A stretch of DNA of 6,357 bases. Origin: Alphaproteobacteria bacterium (GTDB lineage Bacteria > Pseudomonadota > Alphaproteobacteria > Micavibrionales > Micavibrionaceae). This document shows, in pieces, positions 1-6,137 of the stretch (position 1 is its first letter; every line of letters starts with the position of its first letter). A model generated the notes under the pieces. That model was not told the DNA's origin, did not search any database, and saw only the letters and a list, made by a program, of their open reading frames with translations. The DNA lies in NCBI GenBank assembly GCA_020442505.1, contig JAGRJZ010000249.1, forward strand, positions 1 through 6,357. Direction: 5' to 3'. A program made the position numbers and the translations under genes.

Positions 1-356
1 ATCAATTTCCGCACCACCTGTTTCGCGGAAAACGCGAATCCCTCGATATGGCCGACCGTGCTTTGTCCGTTGCGAAGTATGCGGTCTCCAAGGGGTTCGA
101 CCAGGCGCTACCTCCGCTGCGCCGCCGGTTTGTCTATTTGCCCTACGAACATAGCGAGCGCCTGACCGATCAGGACGAATGCGTCTCCCTTTTCGCCGCG
201 ATGAAGGACGACGATCCCCAGGGCTATGAATACGCCGTGCGTCACCGGACGGTGATCGAGCGTTACGGACGCTTTCCCGCCCGTAACCAACTTCTTGGAC
301 GCGCCGCAACCCCGGAGGAGGAAGCCTTTCTGAGTGAAAACCCAAGGGGGTTCTGA
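1..356 (+). CDS. DUF924 family protein, C-terminal part (5' end outside window)
   Basis: The reading frame is open from the left edge (first full codon at base 3) to the TGA at 354-356. The first ATG inside the window (48) is not the real start, because the in-frame residues before it (QFPHHLFRGKRESLD) match the conserved DQFPRxxFRG motif of DUF924 (Pfam PF06041). Further family hallmarks follow: a KGFDQ segment, RRRFVYLPYEHSE, and the late block RHRTVIERYGRFPARNQLLGR, then a C-terminus ending in EEEAFLSENP. The family is predicted to be alpha-helical and TPR-like; its biochemical role is unknown to me and I assign none. Perhaps 40% of the protein is missing upstream. It lies on the same strand as the transporter about 100-140 bp downstream, but no functional link is evident. 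Confidence 0.9.
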   Translation, partial: QFPHHLFRGKRESLDMADRALSVAKYAVSKGFDQALPPLRRRFVYLPYEHSERLTDQDECVSLFAAMKDDDPQGYEYAVRHRTVIERYGRFPARNQLLGRAATPEEEAFLSENPRGF

Positions 357-453
357 GCCCCGGCGCAAAAAGCAGAAAAAGCGGTAAAATCTGGGGACTG
401 GCATTCCGTTTAAACGCCATGTAATCTGTCCGCAAGAAGAAAGGATCGATTCG
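357..453 (+). other. Intergenic gap before the transporter gene
   Basis: This A-rich gap (two AAAAAGC-like runs at 366-381) holds no convincing promoter. A perfect 10-bp palindrome, CGTTTAAACG, lies at 407-416. A TGGCAT at 399-404 resembles a sigma-54 -24 box, but the obligatory GC ten bases further on is AA. The ATG at 419 is followed at once by a stop. No terminator hairpin for the upstream gene is visible. The transporter reading frame is open from just after the TAA at 385-387, so part of this gap may be coding. Confidence 0.5.
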
Positions 454-456
454 ATT
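441..456 (+). promoter_or_regulatory. Candidate ribosome binding site with non-canonical ATT start for the transporter
   Basis: AAGGA at 441-445 is an acceptable Shine-Dalgarno core. Eight bases further, at 454-456, lies ATT, in frame with the transporter coding region. Starting there would give I/M-SPTIILIHIVGS ahead of VCLLLWG, which restores a full first hydrophobic helix. No ATG, GTG or TTG occurs in this frame between the stop at 385-387 and the GTG at 493. The GTG has only a GGGAG one base upstream, too close to work well. ATT initiation is rare but known in bacteria (infC, pcnB). This is an inference from spacing and homology. Confidence 0.35.
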
Positions 457-492
457 AGCCCGACCATTATCCTCATCCATATCGTTGGGAGC

Positions 493-2109
493 GTGTGCCT
501 TTTGCTGTGGGGGCTGCACGAGGTTCGCTATGGAATCAGCAGGGCTTTCGGCGCGCAGCTTCATCGTTTTATCTCCGTTGGCACCCGCACCAGGCCCGGC
601 GCTTTTTTTGCCGGTCTGTTCTCGACGACGATTTTACAAAGTTCTATGGCTACCGCCCTAATCCTCACGGGGTTTTGTACGCAGGGGCTTGTCAGTGTCA
701 GCGCCGGTCTGGCGGTGATGCTGGGGGCGGATCTGGGCACGACGCTGGTTGTCCAGATTCTGTCCTTCGATTTATCCTGGGTCGCCCCTTTACTGATCAC
801 GACCGGGTTTATTTTGTTCCGGGGGTATGAGCGCGCGGGCAAATGGGGACATATCGGAAAGTTTTTATTCGGTCTGGGCTTGATGTTGATGGCTCTTGCC
901 ATGATCCGGGAGAGCGCGGCCCCGCTGCGGGAGTCCCAGGTCCTTTCCGTTTTGCTGACCTCTCTTGGCGGCGATCTTTTCCTGCCTGTGTTGATCGCGG
1001 CGTTAATGACGTGGCTTATGCATTCGTCCTTGGCGTTTATCCTTTTGCTGGTTCCCTTCGCCACCAGCGGGATTTTGCCGGTCTCCGAAAGTCTGATGAT
1101 GGTGCTCGGAGCAAATTTAGGGACGGTTTTCCCGCCCTTTATCGCGACGCTGAAGGACAAGCCGCCCGCGCGCCGGGTGATTGGCGGAAATATGTTGATC
1201 CGGGGCGTCAGCGTTTTGTTGTGTCTGCCGTTTTTAGGGTACGTGGAAGATCTTGTCCGTCTTTTCGGGGACGATCCGGGCCGCATAATCGTGAATTTTC
1301 ATACGGGATTTAACCTCTTGATCGCGATCGTCTTTTTGCCTTTGACGCCGATCGTCGCGCGGATCGGGACCAGGCTTATTCCCGACGAAAAACGCGGAGT
1401 CGATCCGGGCGTTCCCAAATATCTGGACGAAAAAGCTGCCGAAAACCCCTCGGTGGGGCTGGCCGCCGCGGCGCGCGAAACGCTGCGTATGGCTGATCTG
1501 GTGGAAACGATGCTGGAAGAGACCATGATGGCGCTGCGCCATAACGATGAGAAGCTCGTGGCGCAAATACGGGAACAAGACAATATCGTGGACCGCCTGT
1601 ACCGTGCGATCAAGATGTATATGGCGCGTATTTCCCAGGAACAGCTCGATCCAGACGAGGCGACGCGCTATGTTCAAATTTTAACCTTCTCGACAAATAT
1701 CGAAAATCTGGGGGATCTGATCGACAAAAGCATGATCCCGATGACCCTGAAGAAAATCAAGGAACATAAACGGTTTTCGCAAGAGGGTTGGATGGAGATT
1801 CAAGAGGTCCACCAATTTGTCGTCGGGTCTGTCCGCCTGGCCCAGAACGTATTCCTGTCCGACGATATCCGACTCGCCCGGCAGCTTGTGGAACGCAAGG
1901 ACGAGCTGCGGATGAAGGAAACCCGCCTGACGGTCTCCCACATGGAGCGAATCCGGGAGGGCGTTCCCGAAGCCATCGCGACTAGTTCCCTTCATCTGGA
2001 TATTATTCGTGATTATCGCCGAATCAATAGCTATATGTGCACGGTCGCCTATCCGTTGCTCGAGGGAAAAGGGCAGCTGCACCAATCGCGCCTTATCCCC
2101 GTCGAATAA
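493..2109 (+). CDS. Na/Pi cotransporter family protein with C-terminal PhoU-like domain
   Basis: This is a predicted inner-membrane phosphate (or related anion) transporter of the Na/Pi cotransporter family (PF02690, YjbB/NptA-like). Residues are counted from the GTG at 493, giving 538 aa. Two inverted-topology repeats are visible. Repeat one has TTILQSSMATA (45-55) and GADLGTT (78-84); repeat two has TWLMHSSLAF (173-182) and GANLGT (206-211). Several hydrophobic helices fill residues 1-290. From about 325 to 520 comes a soluble helical PhoU-like domain, with NIENLGDLID (402-411) and the signature-like LHLDIIRDYRRINSY (500-514). Known members export or import phosphate, and the PhoU part is thought to regulate this. 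GTG 493 is the first canonical start, but it cuts into helix 1; homologues carry about ten more hydrophobic residues, present here in frame upstream, so the true start probably lies near 454. The gene converges with the transglycosylase gene, with 18 bp between the stops. Confidence 0.9.
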   Translation: MCLLLWGLHEVRYGISRAFGAQLHRFISVGTRTRPGAFFAGLFSTTILQSSMATALILTGFCTQGLVSVSAGLAVMLGADLGTTLVVQILSFDLSWVAPLLITTGFILFRGYERAGKWGHIGKFLFGLGLMLMALAMIRESAAPLRESQVLSVLLTSLGGDLFLPVLIAALMTWLMHSSLAFILLLVPFATSGILPVSESLMMVLGANLGTVFPPFIATLKDKPPARRVIGGNMLIRGVSVLLCLPFLGYVEDLVRLFGDDPGRIIVNFHTGFNLLIAIVFLPLTPIVARIGTRLIPDEKRGVDPGVPKYLDEKAAENPSVGLAAAARETLRMADLVETMLEETMMALRHNDEKLVAQIREQDNIVDRLYRAIKMYMARISQEQLDPDEATRYVQILTFSTNIENLGDLIDKSMIPMTLKKIKEHKRFSQEGWMEIQEVHQFVVGSVRLAQNVFLSDDIRLARQLVERKDELRMKETRLTVSHMERIREGVPEAIATSSLHLDIIRDYRRINSYMCTVAYPLLEGKGQLHQSRLIPVE

Positions 2110-2127
2110 ACAAATTCAGCCAACCCC

Positions 2128-3027
2128 TTATCTTTTTTGCTCGTTTTGCGGAAAAAGCTCCGTCTGGGCCAGCATCATCAGCGCGATAGGATCCGCAAGA
2201 AGAGGACGAAAAGGTAAAAAAGCGGCCGATGTTTTAGTCCGTTCCGGGACGGATAGAAGGCGAAAAGCGGCCTGCGTGTGGTTATCGGGCGCCGGGACGA
2301 AAGAAGAGAAGATCGATGCAGGGACGGAAGGTCTTTTCACTGCGGCCGTGCGCAAGGGAGACGGTGGAGTTTGTGGCGGCTCCTGGCTCTGGTCGTCGAA
2401 TTTTTTCGCGAACAAATCGTAGACTCCAGCCAGCGTCCGGCTACGCCCGGTTTGCGGATCGTAGAACACGTTTCGGTTGACCTGCGCAGCTTTCGGAAAC
2501 AAATCGGCCGCATTTTGTAGCGGGTTGTCTCTTTGCGCCTTCAGAAAAGCCGTGGCGCCGCCAGCCCCCATAAAATGGGCCAGGTAGAGTTCCGTCGCGC
2601 CGATATCTTCAATTCCCTGTCCCGCCATGTAGCGGCGATTTTCGGCGGCGAATTCCGCGGCGAGAAGGGCCGCCTTTTGGGGATCCTTACGCAGATCTAG
2701 AATTTCCTGTTTCAGGCGTGGATTTTGTTTATGCGTGCCGTTTTTTATTTTTTCGGCAAAATCGCCGAGACCGTATTTCGCGCCGTGTTTTTCGACCATG
2801 GACAGCCAGGTGCCTTCGATAAACTGGTAAAGTCCGGTGGCGCTGCTCGTTTTGGATTGAATCTCCGGTTTAAAGCTGCTTTCGGTCGCGGCTTGTTTGA
2901 CCAGATAGGCAAAATCGACCCCCGTGCGGGCGCTTGCTTGCTTGATGGCGGACAGGACGTCCGGTGCGGCCTGTTTTGCCAGAGCGGCCACGCTGTTGAT
3001 ATTTAAGCTGTTTTGAGCTGTCGGCAT
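2128..3027 (-). CDS. Lytic transglycosylase (SLT-domain) protein, probably flagellum-associated
   Basis: This is a 299-aa protein with a goose-lysozyme-like SLT fold, expected to cleave the MurNAc-GlcNAc bond of peptidoglycan with formation of 1,6-anhydroMurNAc. The catalytic glutamate is probably Glu49 in KQAATESSFKP (44-54). The second family block is SSATGLYQFIEGTW (61-74), and LYLAHFMGAGGATAFL (147-162) is the late helix block. Residues about 211-299 are Pro/Ser/Thr-rich and low in complexity, with no recognisable domain. There is no N-terminal hydrophobic signal peptide or lipobox, so export would need the flagellar type III route or another non-Sec path (inference). The ATG at 3027 is supported by a GAGGAG ribosome site and by a sigma-54 promoter whose predicted +1 leaves a leader of about 28 nt. 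The promoter type and the nearby fliH-fliN suggest a role like FlgJ or SltF in opening the wall for the rod. A phage or type IV secretion muramidase is a less likely alternative. Confidence 0.88.
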   Translation of the reverse strand: MPTAQNSLNINSVAALAKQAAPDVLSAIKQASARTGVDFAYLVKQAATESSFKPEIQSKTSSATGLYQFIEGTWLSMVEKHGAKYGLGDFAEKIKNGTHKQNPRLKQEILDLRKDPQKAALLAAEFAAENRRYMAGQGIEDIGATELYLAHFMGAGGATAFLKAQRDNPLQNAADLFPKAAQVNRNVFYDPQTGRSRTLAGVYDLFAKKFDDQSQEPPQTPPSPLRTAAVKRPSVPASIFSSFVPAPDNHTQAAFRLLSVPERTKTSAAFLPFRPLLADPIALMMLAQTELFPQNEQKR

Positions 3028-3030
3028 AGG

Positions 3031-3037
3031 CTCCTCA
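3031..3037 (-). promoter_or_regulatory. Ribosome binding site of the transglycosylase gene
   Basis: On the minus strand the bases before the ATG at 3027 read TTGAGGAGCCT-ATG. GAGG (or GAGGAG) is a strong Shine-Dalgarno match about 3-6 nt from the start. No in-frame ATG, GTG or TTG lies upstream before the promoter, so this site fixes the start and confirms the lack of a longer N-terminus that could hold a signal peptide. Confidence 0.75.
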
Positions 3038-3065
3038 AGCCGTTGTTTTGTCTCCTTTTCTGAAA

Positions 3066-3081
3066 AGCAAACAGCGTGCCA
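3066..3081 (-). promoter_or_regulatory. Sigma-54 (RpoN) promoter for the transglycosylase gene
   Basis: Read on the minus strand this is TGGCACG-CTGT-TTGCT, matching the -24/-12 consensus TGGCACG-N4-TTGCW at every fixed position, with the required GG-N10-GC spacing. The -12 C is the complement of base 3067, so transcription should start near 3055, 28 nt before the ATG at 3027. Sigma-54 promoters need an AAA+ activator; in Alphaproteobacteria the FlbD type drives middle and late flagellar genes. I did not identify the activator site; it would be expected about 80-150 bp upstream, that is, inside the rfbA leader or 5' coding region. Confidence 0.88.
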
Positions 3082-3097
3082 GTTTTACGCCGGTGGC

Positions 3098-3122
3098 TGA
3101 TTGATAGAATCACTGAAAAGTG
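3098..3122. repeat. Small inverted repeats overlapping the rfbA promoter
   Basis: TGATT-gatag-AATCA (3098-3112) is a perfect 5-bp inverted repeat overlapping the -35 box. CACT-gaaa-AGTG (3111-3122) is a second one in the -35/-10 spacer. Either could be a half-site pair for a repressor, or chance in an AT-rich promoter. No regulator family is recognisable from them. Confidence 0.3.
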
Positions 3123-3129
3123 TTAAAAT
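3101..3129 (+). promoter_or_regulatory. Sigma-70-type promoter of the rfbA-glycosyltransferase unit
   Basis: The -35 box TTGATA (3101-3106) and the -10 box TAAAAT (3124-3129) each match the consensus at five of six bases, with an ideal 17-bp spacer. Transcription would begin near 3136, giving a leader of about 40 nt before the ATG at 3177. This rules out the upstream in-frame GTG at 3120 as the rfbA start. The promoter is divergent from the sigma-54 promoter, with only about 20 bp between the two elements. Confidence 0.75.
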
Positions 3130-3176
3130 GCTCGGCGTACGCGTGGACAAGAAATCAAACCATCGGGGCCTCGACC

Positions 3177-4061
3177 ATGACAATACGAAAGGGCATTATC
3201 CTTGCCGGCGGAAGCGGAACGCGGCTTTATCCCATCACAAAGGGAATTAGCAAACAGCTTCTGCCGATCTACGACAAGCCGATGATCTACTTTCCCCTGA
3301 CGACCCTGATGCTCGCGGGGATCAGGGAGATCCTCGTTATCACAACCCCGCATGAACAGTTTTTATTCAAAAACCTTCTGGGGGACGGCTCGCAATGGGG
3401 CGTGTCTCTGGAATACGCCATACAGGAAACCCCGGCGGGCTTGCCGCAAGCCTTCACGATCGGCGAGGCGTTTCTGGCCGGTGGGCCTTGCGCGCTTATT
3501 TTGGGAGATAATCTGTTTTGGGGGCACGGCCTGACCGAGATCCTCCGTCAGGCGAACCAGCGCGTCGAGGGGGGAACCATTTTCGCCTATAAGGTCAAAA
3601 GCCCCGAGCGTTACGGCGTCGTCGCGTTTGATAAGGAAAGCCGGGTTCTGTCGATCGAGGAAAAACCGAAGGAGCCCAAATCGAACTGGGCCTTGACCGG
3701 GCTTTATTTCTTCGACAATCGTGTTGTAGAGATCGCCAAGGGGTTGAAGCCCTCGGCGCGCGGCGAGCTGGAAATCGTGGACGTTCACAATGCCTATCAA
3801 AAGGCCGGAACGTTGCATGTCGAGCTGATGGGCCGAGGGTATAGCTGGTTCGACACGGGGCTGCACTCATCCTTGTTGTCAGCAGGGCAATTCGTCGAAA
3901 CGCTCCAGACCCGGCAGGGACAGGCCATTGCTTGTCCAGAGGAAATCGCTTTTTATAACGGCTGGATTTCCGCGGACGACGTTCTCAAAATCGCGGAGGA
4001 TTTGTCCAAGAACGATTACGGCGCGTATTTGCGGGACATTGTCAGGGAATCTCAACAATGA
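3177..4061 (+). CDS. rfbA: Glucose-1-phosphate thymidylyltransferase
   Basis: This cytoplasmic enzyme converts dTTP and glucose-1-phosphate to dTDP-glucose and pyrophosphate, the first step to dTDP-L-rhamnose and other dTDP-deoxysugars. From the ATG at 3177 it is 294 aa, the usual family length. The nucleotide-binding signature GGSGTRLYP is at 11-19, followed by KQLLPIYDKPMIYFPL (26-41). LGDN (109-112) has the metal-binding Asp, EEKP is at 161-164, RGELEI at 195-200, FDTG at 225-228, and the C-terminal CPEEIAFYNGWI is typical of RmlA/RfbA. A GTG at 3120 would add 19 residues with no homology and lies upstream of the predicted -10 box, so it is rejected. The Shine-Dalgarno is weak (GGGG at 3165-3168). 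The stop overlaps the next start as ATGA, implying translational coupling. The partner genes rfbB, rfbC and rfbD are not in this window. Confidence 0.96.
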   Translation: MTIRKGIILAGGSGTRLYPITKGISKQLLPIYDKPMIYFPLTTLMLAGIREILVITTPHEQFLFKNLLGDGSQWGVSLEYAIQETPAGLPQAFTIGEAFLAGGPCALILGDNLFWGHGLTEILRQANQRVEGGTIFAYKVKSPERYGVVAFDKESRVLSIEEKPKEPKSNWALTGLYFFDNRVVEIAKGLKPSARGELEIVDVHNAYQKAGTLHVELMGRGYSWFDTGLHSSLLSAGQFVETLQTRQGQAIACPEEIAFYNGWISADDVLKIAEDLSKNDYGAYLRDIVRESQQ

Positions 4062-5308
4062 GCAAAATTGTCTTTTTATCGGAAGCGATGACGCTTGCGC
4101 ACCCGGCGCGAAGCCGTCTTTTGGCGACGGCGCTACAGGAAGCGAGCCACGAGATTCTTTACTACGAAAATCCTGTCTTTGACCATCTTTTGCCAAGGGT
4201 TCCGTTTACCGTGAATCCGCTCGACTCGAATAGCCCGGAATCGTTTAAGGAGCGTTTGGCGCAAGGGATTCCCCTTTATGACAGCGACACGATCGAACGC
4301 TATGTCCCGGAAGAACGAAAGATCCTGGCAAAGGAAAAACCCGACCTTGTTATCGGCGACTTCCGTAACACACTTCAAATCAGCGCGCGGCTGGAGGGCG
4401 TTCCTTATCTGAATTTGATGAATTTTCCCTGGAGTCTGCATGCAGAACATCATTACGAAATGCCGCCCGGCCGCGCATTGAAATATATAGGGAAATGGCT
4501 TGGCGATCAGCTTTTTAGGGCGTTTTCCCACAGCCTTATCAGGGGACAATGCGATCCGATGTTGAAGGCCAGAAAGAAAAACGGGCTTGAGGTTTTGCCC
4601 CCCAGTATTGAGTATATTTATACCGATGCGGACTACGTAGGGTACCTGGATTTGCCTTTTGTATATCAGGGTCTAAAGATGATTCCCGAAAACCACCGTT
4701 TCATCGGGCCGGTTATCTGGGAGCCTGATATTCCCCTGCCGGATTGGTGGAATAACGTTCCGCAAGACAAACCGATTATTTATATTAATCTCGGAAGCTC
4801 TGGCGACACGAAGACTTTGCCCGTTCTCTGCCAACGGCTTCACGACACGGGCCGATTTACTTTGATCGTTGGGACCGGAACAACCGAGACGCTTTCGGGG
4901 ATCCCCGACTCTGTTTTTCAAGCGCCTTTTTTGCCGGGTACGAAAGCGTCAGAACGGGCCGATATCGTTATTTGCAACGGCGGGTCGCCCAACGCGATGG
5001 CCGCTCTGGCCGGCGGGGCCTACTGCATCGGGTTTTGGTCCAACCTGGATCAGGCCAAAAATATGTCCTTTCTTACAAAAAGGGGGCTTGGGGCCAGTTT
5101 TATCAATATCCCCTCGCGCATTTCAAAAGTCGTCAATTGTTGCCTCTCAGATCCTGTTTTGTCGAATAAACAAAAAGCCGATCTCGCCAGAGAATTCAAG
5201 GCGTGGGGTCCGGGGCCCCGTTTTGTTTCTTTTGTACAGAAGATTCTTGAACCCGGCCGGGTCGTTGCACCAAAACCAGAACAAGGACGAAGAGTCCAGT
5301 CGCGTTGA
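4058..5308 (+). CDS. GT-B glycosyltransferase, GT1/UGT-like
   Basis: This 416-aa protein is predicted to transfer a sugar from a nucleotide donor. It shows the two-domain GT-B layout. The N-terminal acceptor half starts MSKIVFLSEAMTLAHPARSRL, and ADYVGYLDLP (191-200) lies near the middle. The C-terminal donor half has IYINLGSSGD (241-250), VGTGTTE (271-277), FLPGTKASERADIVICNGG (291-309) and the late DQAKN (331-335), which in GT1 enzymes contacts the donor sugar. The usual HGGxGT phosphate-binding motif is altered to NGGSPN (307-312), so the His that contacts the donor diphosphate is Asn. No signal peptide or membrane helix is seen; it is probably cytosolic or peripheral at the inner membrane. 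It overlaps rfbA by 4 bp (ATGA), with AGGGA at 4044-4048 as ribosome site, so its donor is plausibly a dTDP-sugar (inference). The acceptor is unknown; glycolipid, surface polysaccharide or flagellin are possible. Confidence 0.85.
   Translation: MSKIVFLSEAMTLAHPARSRLLATALQEASHEILYYENPVFDHLLPRVPFTVNPLDSNSPESFKERLAQGIPLYDSDTIERYVPEERKILAKEKPDLVIGDFRNTLQISARLEGVPYLNLMNFPWSLHAEHHYEMPPGRALKYIGKWLGDQLFRAFSHSLIRGQCDPMLKARKKNGLEVLPPSIEYIYTDADYVGYLDLPFVYQGLKMIPENHRFIGPVIWEPDIPLPDWWNNVPQDKPIIYINLGSSGDTKTLPVLCQRLHDTGRFTLIVGTGTTETLSGIPDSVFQAPFLPGTKASERADIVICNGGSPNAMAALAGGAYCIGFWSNLDQAKNMSFLTKRGLGASFINIPSRISKVVNCCLSDPVLSNKQKADLAREFKAWGPGPRFVSFVQKILEPGRVVAPKPEQGRRVQSR
5205..5234 (+). terminator. Terminator-like hairpin with T-rich tail inside the glycosyltransferase 3' end
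   Basis: GGGGTC-cgg-GGCCCC (5205-5219) can fold into a 6-bp stem (one T-G pair) with a 3-nt loop, followed by TTTTGTTTCTTTTG (5221-5234). It looks like an intrinsic terminator but lies about 75-100 bp before the stop codon. It may be fortuitous (codons for WGPGPRFVSF) or may attenuate read-through into the flagellar genes. An mRNA ending here would lack a stop codon, which argues against strong termination. Confidence 0.3.
5254..5269 (+). promoter_or_regulatory. Possible sigma-54 promoter upstream of fliH
   Basis: CGGCCGG-GTCG-TTGCA has the invariant GG-N10-GC (GG 5255-5256, GC 5267-5268) and a full TTGCA, but the -24 half departs from TGGCACG at three positions. It lies in the coding end of the glycosyltransferase, and a start near 5280 would give a leader of about 120 nt before fliH. 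The context (flagellar operon, and a clear sigma-54 promoter elsewhere in the window) makes it plausible; the weak -24 box in GC-rich coding DNA makes it uncertain. Confidence 0.3.
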
Positions 5309-5402
5309 ACATACGGCCGTTTCGGTATAGCTCTACCAGGGTGTCTGGGCAAATGCACGGCTGTTAGGCCTTATCTTTTTAACCCCAACCGATCCAAATG
5401 AC
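5309..5402 (+). other. Intergenic gap between the glycosyltransferase gene and fliH
   Basis: This gap holds no gene. A TTGAAC...TATAGC pair (5305-5331) has a 15-bp spacer, too short for a good sigma-70 promoter. GGGCAAATGCACGGCT (5347-5362) contains GG-N10-GC but otherwise fits the sigma-54 consensus poorly. The stretch before the fliH ATG has no recognisable Shine-Dalgarno sequence. No trace of a fliG 3' end is seen. Confidence 0.5.
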
Positions 5403-6137
5403 ATGGCCACAGGAACGGAAAACACAAACGTGAAGCCGCCAAAGAAATTCTTTTTTGACGTAAACAACTTCAACGACGATTTCGTCGAAGAAATCGTGCC
5501 GGAAGAACCACCTCCACCAATGTTTAGCGAAGAGGAGTTGGCGGCCGCACGGCGCGAATCGTTTACCGAAGGGAAGGCGGAGGGGTTGGCCGAGGCCGCT
5601 GCCGCCAGGGAAAAATTTGTTGCCGGGGTTCTGGAAAAAATCGAAGCGCATTTTACGCTTTTATTTGCGGCAGAATCCGAACGAGAATCCTGTTTTGAGA
5701 CAGAATCGGTTTTTCTGGCGGGTGAGATTTTGCGTAAGCTGTTCCCGGCCCTTAACGCGCGCCATGGTCTGGAGGAGGCCCGCACCGTTATCAAGGATGT
5801 TCTGGCGAAAAGAGACAGAACGCCCCGAATCGTGATCGAGGTAAGCGCGGATGATGCGAGTGACATCGAGGATGGTCTTTCGCCTCTTCGCGATTCTCTG
5901 GCCGCGGATGGGGAGATAGTAGTGACGGGACGAAATGATATGACATCCGGCGATTGTCGTATGCGGTGGAAAGAGGGGGGCGCGCATCGGGATTCGGTCG
6001 CGCTGGCCGATCAAATCGCAAAACAAATGGAACAGATACTTGCAGGCAAGCCCCGCCTGCATGATAATCAGGGGGAGATAACGGAAGATACGCCCGCCAC
6101 CCAACCGCCTCTGAGTGAAAACGGAGAAGAAGAATGA
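5403..6137 (+). CDS. fliH: Flagellar assembly protein FliH
   Basis: FliH is the cytoplasmic stator and inhibitor of the flagellar export ATPase FliI and docks it to the C-ring through FliN. This 244-aa protein has the alphaproteobacterial features. An N-terminal Phe-rich KKFFFDVNNFNDDF (14-27) probably replaces the Trp residues that tether enterobacterial FliH to FlhA (inference). An acidic Pro-rich stretch follows (EEPPPP at 34-39), then a small-residue helix TEGKAEGLAEAAAA (55-68) with GxxxG spacing, and a helical middle. The C-terminal domain has RIVIEVS (142-148) and the hallmark SGDCRMRWKEGGAHRD (182-197). The last 25 residues are acidic and variable. ATG 5403 is chosen because it just precedes the conserved N-terminus; its ribosome site is poor, with no better in-frame start nearby. 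The stop overlaps fliN as ATGA. No fliG lies directly upstream, unlike the common fliF-fliG-fliH-fliN order. Confidence 0.88.
   Translation: MATGTENTNVKPPKKFFFDVNNFNDDFVEEIVPEEPPPPMFSEEELAAARRESFTEGKAEGLAEAAAAREKFVAGVLEKIEAHFTLLFAAESERESCFETESVFLAGEILRKLFPALNARHGLEEARTVIKDVLAKRDRTPRIVIEVSADDASDIEDGLSPLRDSLAADGEIVVTGRNDMTSGDCRMRWKEGGAHRDSVALADQIAKQMEQILAGKPRLHDNQGEITEDTPATQPPLSENGEEE

Noticed and set aside
399..413. Sigma-54-like TGGCATTCCGTTTAA upstream of the transporter
   Set aside because: The -24 half fits, but the essential GC at -12 is AA.
1021..1032. HSS instead of QSS in the second repeat of the transporter, as a possible loss of function
   Set aside because: From what I recall of alphaproteobacterial homologues, HSS in repeat two is usual for this clade, so it is not a defect.
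561..1286. Long minus-strand open frame of 241 codons opposite the transporter
   Set aside because: It is fully covered by the well-supported transporter on the other strand, is rich in Arg, Pro and Ser as antisense frames often are, and shows no domain.
2110..2127. Shared bidirectional terminator between the convergent transporter and transglycosylase genes
   Set aside because: The T run at 2132-2137 is not preceded by a stable hairpin, and the 18-bp gap is too short to hold one.
3120..3176. An N-terminal extension of rfbA from the in-frame GTG at 3120
   Set aside because: The 19 added residues have no RfbA homology, the family starts right at MxxRKGIILAGG, and the -10 box of the predicted promoter lies downstream of that GTG.
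5305..5331. Sigma-70-like TTGAAC...TATAGC before fliH
   Set aside because: The spacer is only 15 bp and the -10 box matches at four of six bases, so it is not distinguishable from chance.
5347..5362. Second GG-N10-GC spacing (GGGCAAATGCACGGCT) before fliH
   Set aside because: Apart from GGCA-like and GC bases the consensus is not met; there is no TTGC.
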